Assembly (NCBI GenBank): GCA_019426215.1
Contig: CM033395.1
Span: 15,986,569-16,050,568 of the forward strand
Direction: 5' to 3'
From: Buddleja alternifolia
Taxonomy: Eukaryota > Streptophyta > Magnoliopsida > Lamiales > Scrophulariaceae
Length of the DNA stretch: 64,000 nucleotides
Both the position numbers and the translations under genes were made by a program. The notes under the pieces are model-generated. The model ran no database searches and had not been told where the DNA came from. It worked only from the letters and a program-made list of their open reading frames with translations. Shown here in pieces: positions 56,854-64,000 of this stretch; position 1 is the stretch's first letter; the number at the start of each line of letters is the position of its first letter.

Positions 56854-57523
56854 TAGGGCTGGGCGTTCGAGTCGGGTTTTCGGGTACCCACCCGACCCGA
56901 TCGGGTTTGGGTAATTCTGGTAGTGGATTTTTTAAAAAAATCGGGTTCGGGTTCAGGTATCGGGTAGGAAGTTCCTACCCGATTTACCAGATCGGGTACC
57001 CGACTTTTTTTTAAAAAAAAAAGGAAAAATATACTTCATTCACATACATAAAGTGTATTAGTAGATTTCAATATTTTAAGTTGAGTTGTAATTGTATTTG
57101 AATTATTTATGTAATGTAATAGACAATTTACATTTGGTGCTTGATTTGTAATTTGATCGAGTATGTTGAATTTGTGTTTGATTTAATTTAATCAAATGAG
57201 CTATTTATTGTTTATTCTTATTTCTTGTTAATTATTGATTAGTTGTTAAATTGTAAATGAATTAATTGTTAAATCTTAATTTATTTCTCAATTTCATATT
57301 TTAATTGAATATTAATAATATAACAAAAAAATTTGCAAAGCCAAAACAGAGGTTGTTTTCAGCCTCTGTTTTGCCCCCTTGCAATCGGCTTTAAAAGCAG
57401 ATTGTATTTCGAGTACCCGAATATCGGGTACGGGTACTCGAAAATTTTGGGTATTTATTGGGTAGCAAAAATTGCTATCCGAAACCCAAACTACCCGAAC
57501 CCGAATTGCCCACCCGATGCCTA
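56854..57523. mobile_element. Non-autonomous hAT-like element with Gly/Pro-type CCCGA-rich ends
   Basis: The left end TAGGGCTGGGCGTTCGAGTC is followed by GGGTTTTCGGGTACCCACCC. The right end, reversed, reads TAGGCATCGGGTGGGCAATT and CGGGTTCGGGTAGTTTGGG. TAGGGxTGGGC ends with CGGGT-rich subterminal repeats are typical of plant hAT elements. The interior is AT-rich, with no transposase. I see no clear 8-bp TSD. Confidence 0.5.
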
Positions 57524-57540
57524 CGTATATAGGTATTGGC

Positions 57541-59500
57541 CTAACTGAATGGGACAGACACTTTTTAGCTTTCAAAAAGAGACAAAAGGAAGAGAATAAG
57601 CTCATAATAAACAAATATCATGAAGTGATGATGACTTTGGAAGATAGCATAACTGAAGCTATTCGAGCTGAAATGCCCAAGCGATACATAGTTAGACCAA
57701 GTCGTTAAGACTTCTTGATTTACATTATCTATATTCTTGTCTCTTATGTAATTTTTTGTTTAGTTGCAAAATGCATGTAAACATTGACATATATAAAATG
57801 CATTTTTCAGCTGAAACAACTCGTTGAAGCGTAACTAACATCAACTAACTTTATCTAATCAAAGCTAACTTTTATTTTGGCTGTCTAACTCTTGAACTAT
57901 AAAAGAGTAAGTATTGCCATGTTCAAAAAGGGGGAAATTGTTTGGAATTTCATGTTAGATGTTTTGATGATGATAATTAGGAATTTATGTTAGACCCCAA
58001 AATATGTAAGTTTGTTTTTGGAAGAAATCATGTATAAGCTTTGAAGCGTTAGATTTGTAATAGGCTTTATAGGCATCGTTTTGTGTTTATTCTAGATTGT
58101 TAGGCTAAGTAGTCTTAGGCTGAGCGTCTGATGAATTCTAAGTGAGCTTATCAGCAGTAAAGTTTGAAGACTCAAGCGCCTGAAGTCTGAAGTTTCCAAG
58201 CATCTCAATGACCAGCTATATCAAGCGTCATCTTATAGGACAAAAGTAATTCAAGAATGGATAAGCGTCTATCAATGATGGATTTCACCTGAATTTATTT
58301 CCAAGTCCATAAGGAGTTTAATGCAAATATTCTCAGTGCATTAAGTGCCAACGGGCATTTAATTCAAATGCATTAAATGCTGATAAGAGCATTAAATGTG
58401 ATAAGCACTTTCAGACGTACGGAGAAGGCACCCTATTGGACTGTCAACTATTCACAGACTGCAGCACAAACTTTTGTGCAGCAGATTTTCAGGAAAAAAA
58501 GACAAAAGTGGTTCACTCGCGGAAGTGAGAAACACGCGCCTATGCATATGTCAAATGGACACTTTTTCCAAGAATGCCTACAAATAGGACTTCAACAACA
58601 AGCCAAAAAGGACGATCCACTCCAAGCCAAATTGTTGTTGCATTGAAGTCTCATTCCTTAAAATCTCAGAAAAGCCAGAATATTCAAGCAAACATTCTCC
58701 TTGCTTTTCTTCAATTCCTGAGACAGTCAACCAAATATCTCAAATATTCTTTTCAGAGAAACCTACACTACTATTGAGATATTCTCAATTGTTTGAACTT
58801 TATCAAAATCAAACACATGGTGTAGAAAAACCTCATCCAAGCCTCGCGATCTGTGTGAAGTCGAAGTTGGATACTGGCATTATTTTTGGGTGAAAGAAGC
58901 AAGGGGATAGAAGTGATTTGGAGCAGAAATCTGTGTGATCAAGGAGATCAAGTCATCAACATCCATCTCTCCCTAATTTGTAGAAGTTTCTGTGTGATTC
59001 TTTGAGAACCATCTTAGTGGATTGCCTCCGAGTGTTCAAGAAGAAGAAGGACGTAGTTGGGATTACACCACCCAACGAACCTTACAAATATCGTGTTCTT
59101 TACTTTACAACCATTTTTCATATTATTATATCTTTGTATAAATTTGTTAAGTAAACTCAAGTGAACGCTAAGCAACTAAAACACTTTCTGTGACGCTAAA
59201 AGCTTTCAAAAAGGAAGACTCCAAAATCATTTCGTTGTGCTGACACTGATCAAAGAACTGAACGCTTAAACCTATTTGGTTAAAGTATTCAAATCTTAAA
59301 GTCTAAGTTAACTTTCTAAAAATAGTCTTCATTAGACGCTCAAGCAAAGCGTCTATATTTCAAGTAAACGCTTAGTCGAGCGTCTACATTTCAAGCGTCC
59401 AAAACATTTTAATACGAATCTTTTTGAAGTTGAAAAAGACTTCAGGGTCTATTCAACCCCCCCCCTTCTAGACCCTTTCGTATGCCACTTGGGACCAACA
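57541..59500 (+). mobile_element. S4: 3' end of a SIRE-type element (ORF3 tail plus 3' LTR)
   Basis: It begins with the ORF3 C-terminus FLAFKKRQKEENKLIINKYH, ending VRPSR-stop at 57708. Then come the family 3' untranslated region (GAAACAACTCGTTGAAGCG), the polypurine tract AAAAAGGGGGAAA (about 57927-57937) and a 3' LTR (57939-59500; TGTTTGGAATTTCATG to GGGACCAACA). Everything upstream is missing. It abuts S5 in opposite orientation. Confidence 0.85.
57939..59500 (+). repeat. S4 3' LTR
   Basis: It shares with the S2 LTR the end block TTCAACCCCCCCC-TTCTAGACCCTTTCG, GTGACGCTAAA, and ACGTAGTTGGGATTACACCA, but lacks most of the CAAGCGTCTGATT minisatellite (only scattered AAGCGTC remain). It is shorter and more diverged than in S2. 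Confidence 0.87.
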
Positions 59501-59672
59501 CCTTTGGTTTTACCTTTGGAGTTGTCACCAAATACTACCTGAGGACCGTTGGCAGCTCGATAGTTGATCAATAGAACCTTGGAACCAGTTATGTGCCTTG
59601 ACGATCCACTATCGAAGTACCAAACAGATGTATTGGCTCTAGCTCTAGGTACCTGCAATCAAAAGGGAAGTT
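59501..59672 (-). pseudogene. S5 copia aspartic protease start
   Basis: On the minus strand, ANTSVWYFDSGSSRHITGSK holds the copia protease active site (DSG), followed by NGPQVVFGDNSKGKTKG, where S4 interrupts. In related elements the site usually reads DSGCSRHMTG. Only the first third of the domain is left. Confidence 0.87.
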
Positions 59673-61888
59673 TTATTTCTGTTTAGGTACCCATTGTTGT
59701 TTGGGTTCTTTAACGTTAGTAGCATTGTTAGTTTGAATTAGAACTTTAGGAATCCATATTTGCCTAGTCTTCATTGTGGGGATACTGGCCTTCTTGGGTT
59801 GCACATTGTTTTGTGTGTGCTTTTTGTTCACCTTGTGTTGTGTGTGTTGTTTGGGTGTATAATAATATCCTCGATTATAGTAGAAATCATAATCACAATC
59901 ATCATAGTAGCGATAATATGATCTAGACCATTGTGGATATTGACGCTGGCTTAGGTTGCACTTTTGGTGCTGGCCGCTTAGTGCTTGATTCATGGTGGTT
60001 AGGTTTACCCTTAGCCTTTTGAGCATTTGGGTGAACCTGTCTTTGTGAATCATTTGTCTTTTCCTTACCCTTGCCTGAGTCAGCTTTGGCTTTCTCATTT
60101 GGCCTCTTATCATTGTCGCTCGATTCATTTTGTGTTTGACTTTGTGAACCTTTCTCAACAAAGAAAACACCTTTTCCTTTGTTTTTCGCCGTAACATTAG
60201 ATTTGTTTGGTTGTTTACCAAATTTATTGCATCCTAAACAGGTCTTTTCACCAAACATTCCTGTTACCTGAGTCACATTGTCTAGCTTTCTTGATGCTTT
60301 ATACAATGATGAGATGAGCTGTTCTGATTTAGCAAGTCTAGCAATTAGCTCAGCTTCTCTCTTGACTATTATATCAAGATCACTTTTCAACTGGATTATT
60401 TCACTCTCAAGCGATTGATTTTTCTCAATGCATTGTTGCTGAACTTGCAACTCTGCTTTGAGCGTTACTTTATCACTTGTGAACGATGAAATGATATTAA
60501 AGTGATTTTGGTATAATTTGGCGGCATCTTGACAATCATTACAATATTCTTTGACTTTGTCAAGTAATTCTTCATAAGAGAGAGGAAGAGATAATTCAAT
60601 GTTTACCTCAGGGGACGCTTCATCATCTCTGGCCATGAGACAGATAAGCGCTGAGTCATCCACTGGCTCATCATCATCACTACTCTCCTCTGATGACTCC
60701 AAATCTCCAGGTGCGGACGCTTGTTCTGATTCCGCTAGCAAACCTTGTTGATGAAGGTTGCTCCTGAATTGGTTTCTATCCAAGTAATCCTGCCTTGAAG
60801 GCTTAGATACGTTTTGCATAAGGGCAATTTACCTGGTAGTGCCCCGGTTTCCTACAAATATAACAAAGATTAGTTTTCATCTTTTGTTCATTTGTTAACC
60901 TTGCATTGTGTGATTTTGAGACCACGGGTGTTGAGTGATTATGTTGATTAGACGCTTAGTACTGAATCGGCGCTGAAGGAGAAGTTGCAGAATACTAAGG
61001 CGCTTGATACTGTTGTTGTACTGGAGCAGGCGCTTGATATGAATTTTGTCCTTGATTGCTGGAACCTTTTCATTTCTTTTCATATCTCAAGAATTTCCTG
61101 AATCTATTTAGCAAAGCCAACTCCTCTTCCTCGCTAATATCTAAAACCTTTCCCTTATGACCCGATTTACCCTTGATTGATGCTACGAGCGCTCTAGACT
61201 CAATTACCGAACTACTCACAACATCACTGGCTGAATTCAACTCAAACTCAAATGCCTTGAGTTCTGAAAAGGCGTGTTCTGTACTTAAAAGATCCAACAT
61301 ATTAGATTCTCTCATTGCAGTTGTCTTCATCAAAAATCTACTAGGTAGACTTCTGAAAATCTTAGCCACCATTTCTCTGTTTTGAAAATCCATCCCCAAC
61401 GATATAAGTTCCGTAACAAGAGTTGTGAATCTTATGTCCAATTGATCTAGTGTCTCGTTAGGCAACATCTTAAAACCATTAAATTTTTCTTTGGCGATTG
61501 AAAGTTTGTTTTCCTTGATTTGTGCTGAACCGCCACAAATTATGGCTAACTTATCCCATATCTCCTTGGTAGTGTTACAAGATTTAACTTTGTTGAATAA
61601 GTTTTCGTTGTCACCAATAGCAGTGTACAAAGCGTTTCGACCAACATTGTCTAGATTAAATCTCCGACGCTCATCTGTGGACCATTCCTGCTTAGGCTTC
61701 TCAACATAGTTATCTGGAGTTTCTTCTGTGGCTCCAGGCGCTCTGGTGATTACTTTGTAAATTTGAATAAGTCCATCTAAAATGACATCACACATCTCGT
61801 CATCACAGGAACACAAGTAGGTAAAAGCTTTGACCTTCCATGAGTCATAATTTGACTTGGTCAACTTGGGAACTTTAGAAAATGCCAT
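59673..61888 (-). pseudogene. S5 gag, nearly complete but broken
   Basis: It starts MAFSKVPKLTKSNYDSWKVK at 61888, with 272 open codons of copia gag (UBN2 type) to the stop near 61070. Then comes a Gln/Pro-rich part with stops and the zinc knuckle CYICRKPGHYQVNCP (about 60865-60820). The 60819-59923 piece has an acidic patch ESSEESSDDDEPVDDSALIC, a coiled-coil segment LKSDLDIIVKREAELIARLA and a second Cys pair KTCLGCNKFG. After a frameshift near 59930 come the Tyr-rich YYRYYDDCDYDFYYN and QWVPKQK just before protease. It shows what S2 and S3 gag lost. Confidence 0.9.
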
Positions 61889-61968
61889 GAGAATTTAAAA
61901 GCAACTAAATTTTGGAAAAAGGATCTAAACAAGCAGTTATGCTTGAAAATTTTAAAATTTCAATTTTA

Positions 61969-61984
61969 ACCGCTCTGATGCCAC
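61969..61984 (-). promoter_or_regulatory. S5 primer-binding site (initiator tRNA-Met, one mismatch)
   Basis: The minus strand reads TGGCATCAGAGCGGTT; S2 has TGGTATCAGAGCGGTT, so one base is changed. Confidence 0.85.
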
Positions 61985-61985
61985 T

Positions 61986-63471
61986 TGTTGGTCCCAAGTG
62001 GCATACGAAAGGGTCTAGAAGGGGAGGGGGGGTTGAATAGATCCTGAAGTCTTTTTCGACTTCAAAAATATTCGTATTAAAATTTGTTTGACTCTTGAAA
62101 AGTAGGTCCTTGACTGAGCGTCTATTGAAGACTCTTTTTAGAAAGTTAACTTAGATGTCAAGATTTGAATACTATAACCAAATAGGTTTAAGCGTTCAGT
62201 TCTGTGATCAGTGTTAGCACAGCGGAATGACTTTAAAGTCTTCTCTTTGAAAGCTTTAGCGTCACAGAAAGTGTGTTTAGTTGCTTAGCGTTCAATTGAG
62301 TTTTACTTAATAGATTTATGCAATAATATGACAATAAGGAAATTGACTGTAAAGTAAGGAACACAATATTTTTAAGGTTCGTTGGGTGGTGTAATCCCGA
62401 CTACGTCCTTCTTCTCCTTCTTCACTTGGAGGGAATTCACTAAAATGAATCATGAAGCTTCACACAGACAACTTCTACACAATAGCAAATTGATGAAAGC
62501 TTGATCTCGAGTCCCCTGATCACACAAATTTCAACTCGGCTAAGACCTGCTTCTGAAAATGCTTCTCTCACTCAGAAATAATGCTTTGTCTTCAACGACT
62601 TCGTCATACAGATAGAAGAGGTTGATGGGTTTTTATCACGGTTTTGTTTGATTTGAAAAGTTCAAACACTTTAGTAATATCTCTTTGAGAGGTTAGGTTC
62701 TTCTATGAAGATGTAAGAGATATTGATTTAGCTGTAGAGATGTTTTAATCTCAACGAAATTTTGGCTATGGAGGATTTGAGCTTTAAAAACGTTGGATAT
62801 AGATTTCAACAGCGTAAGTGAATAATTCTATGTGTTTAGGTTTGAGCTGTGAGTGTCTATTTATAAACTTTTCTTGGGATTTGTCCGTTGGACATAAGCA
62901 TGGGCGTGAGAAACACGAAGCGCGTGACTTAGTCCTTTTTCTGACATCTCTGAAAATTTTGCTGCACAGAGTGGGTAGCAGACCTACTTTGAGTTGACAG
63001 CCAATGGAGAAGGCTCATCTGTACCGTCAATAGTCTTTATCACATTTAATGCTCTTATCAAGCATTTAATGCATTTGAATTTATTTCCCGTTGGAAATAA
63101 ATGTCCGTTGATTTCATTAATAACATATAGACTTTGGATTAACTTCAGGTGACGACAAGCGCATACATACGAAAGTCATCCTGAATTGATCCATAAGCGC
63201 TTGACAGAAGCTTAATGAATCTGACATCTTCAAAGTCTTTAGACGCTGATCTTCGATTTCACCTTGATAGAATCACCTAGAATTCTATCTAGACTTAAGA
63301 GCTTGATACTAGTCTAAAAGCTATAAAGATAAATGCCTTATAAAAATTACAACTCGATAAATTTTAAACGCTTATACATGTTCTGACAAAATATTAACTT
63401 ACACATCTTTGGGGTCTAAAAAGAAACCTATCTTGTCATCATCAAAACATCTAACATGAAATTTACTAACA
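61986..63471 (-). repeat. S5 5' LTR
   Basis: On the plus strand it runs from TGTTGGTCCCAAGTGGCATA to ATTTACTAACA. The G-run near 62020 is the reverse of the family C-run. It contains the TTCGTTGGGTGGTGTAATCC block shared by all SIRE LTRs here. It lacks the dense minisatellite. Confidence 0.88.
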
Positions 63472-64000
63472 TATATAGATGACATATTACTTATAGGGAA
63501 TGATATATGAATGCTCACCACTGTAAAGAAGTGGCTTTCGAGTACTTTCTCCATGAAAGACTTGGGAGAGGCAACTTATATTCTAGGGATTCGAATCTTC
63601 AGAGATCGAACAAATAGAATGATAGGGCTCTCGCAAGCCCTTTACTTAGAAAAGGTCCTAAAGAGATATAGGATGGAGGATTCTAAGAAAGGGTTCTTGC
63701 CAATGAGATATGGGATACATCTCTCAAAATCTATGTGTCCTCTAAGTGAGGAAGATAGAAAGGAAATGAGCAATGTACCATATACATCAGCAGTAGGTAG
63801 CCTGATGTACGCAATGTTGTGTACTAGACCTGACATTGCTTATTTGGTAAGCATTGTTAGTCGATTTCAAGCAAACGCAAGCAAGGAACATTGGATAGCT
63901 GTAAAGAATATCCTAAAGTATCTGAAGAGAACCAAGGATATGATTCTCATCTATAGGAGTGGTAGCCTGAGAGTGGACGGGTACACTGATTCGGATTTTC
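63472..64000 (+). pseudogene. Ty1/copia RT/RNase H fragment, cut by S5 at the catalytic motif
   Basis: It begins YIDDILLIGND, the catalytic YxDD block. TGA at 63508-63510 replaces a codon after GNDI. It continues MKDLGEATYILGIRIFRDRT, YTSAVGSLMYAMLCTRPDIA and EHWIAVKNILKYLKRTKDMI, running off the window at DGYTDSDF (start of RNase H). It is the same family as 7343-8125 but better preserved. The RT N-terminal part would lie on the other side of S5 and is not seen here. Confidence 0.92.

Larger units (their letters stand above)
59501..63471 (-). mobile_element. S5: SIRE-type element, minus strand, 5' LTR to protease
   Basis: On the minus strand: 5' LTR (63471-61986), primer-binding site, gag (61888 to about 59673), then protease, cut at 59501 by the end of S4. 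Everything downstream of protease is missing. To the right, S5 abuts a copia RT fragment exactly before its YxDD codons, so S5 inserted into that element. Confidence 0.87.

Overview
This window is plant nuclear repeat DNA, almost certainly from a flowering plant and probably a eudicot. It carries Ty1/copia elements of SIRE/Maximus type, Ty3/gypsy elements of the Tat and Athila lineages, a Mutator-type hairpin MITE and other TIR elements, all AT-rich. I found no convincing host gene, tRNA, rRNA or CRISPR array. Nearly all of the 64 kb is transposable elements, many nested inside one another. Element names used here (S1 to S5, LTR A/B/C, Athila-1/2) are my own labels.

Left part (1-8125): the 3' part of a SIRE-type copia element (S1), with reverse transcriptase/RNase H followed by a very long extra ORF3 (env-like). 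It ends at its polypurine tract and abuts a reverse copia LTR (LTR C), then a piece of a second copia family.

Central nest (8126-33923), four levels deep and supported by target-site duplications: a copia LTR (LTR A) is split by a Tat gypsy element on the minus strand (8339-32395, TSD ATTAC). Athila-1 sits inside the Tat element. Athila-2 (12884-22564, TSD ATTCC) sits inside the Athila-1 gag. A 154-bp Mutator-type hairpin MITE with a 9-bp TSD also lies in the Tat element. The Tat element keeps a decayed gag-pol with the dual RNase H typical of its lineage. On the opposite strand it has an antisense gene with an 88-nt intron whose removal keeps the reading frame.

33924-46210: an inverted second copy of the same copia LTR (LTR B), a MITE, and a TIR transposon (37036-44386). 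The TIR transposon lies between (TA)n tracts, carries a minisatellite built on ACTGTATAATGG, and is itself interrupted by a complete but pol-less SIRE-type element (S2, 38662-44252).

46211-64000: a second pol-less SIRE derivative on the minus strand (S3), whose gag is interrupted by a solo Athila LTR (TSD CATCC). Then come a short LTR-like piece, a gene-poor stretch, a hAT-like element, the 3' end of another SIRE element (S4), a minus-strand SIRE gag-protease piece (S5), and a copia RT fragment cut at its YxDD catalytic motif.

The parts do not form a cellular pathway. They are a stratified record of insertions, deletions and decay. The most unusual items are the spliced extra ORFs (SIRE ORF3 and the Tat antisense gene), the repeated loss of pol with gag kept, family-specific palindromic repeats at the Athila gag-protease hinge, and GCG-containing words kept throughout the SIRE elements.
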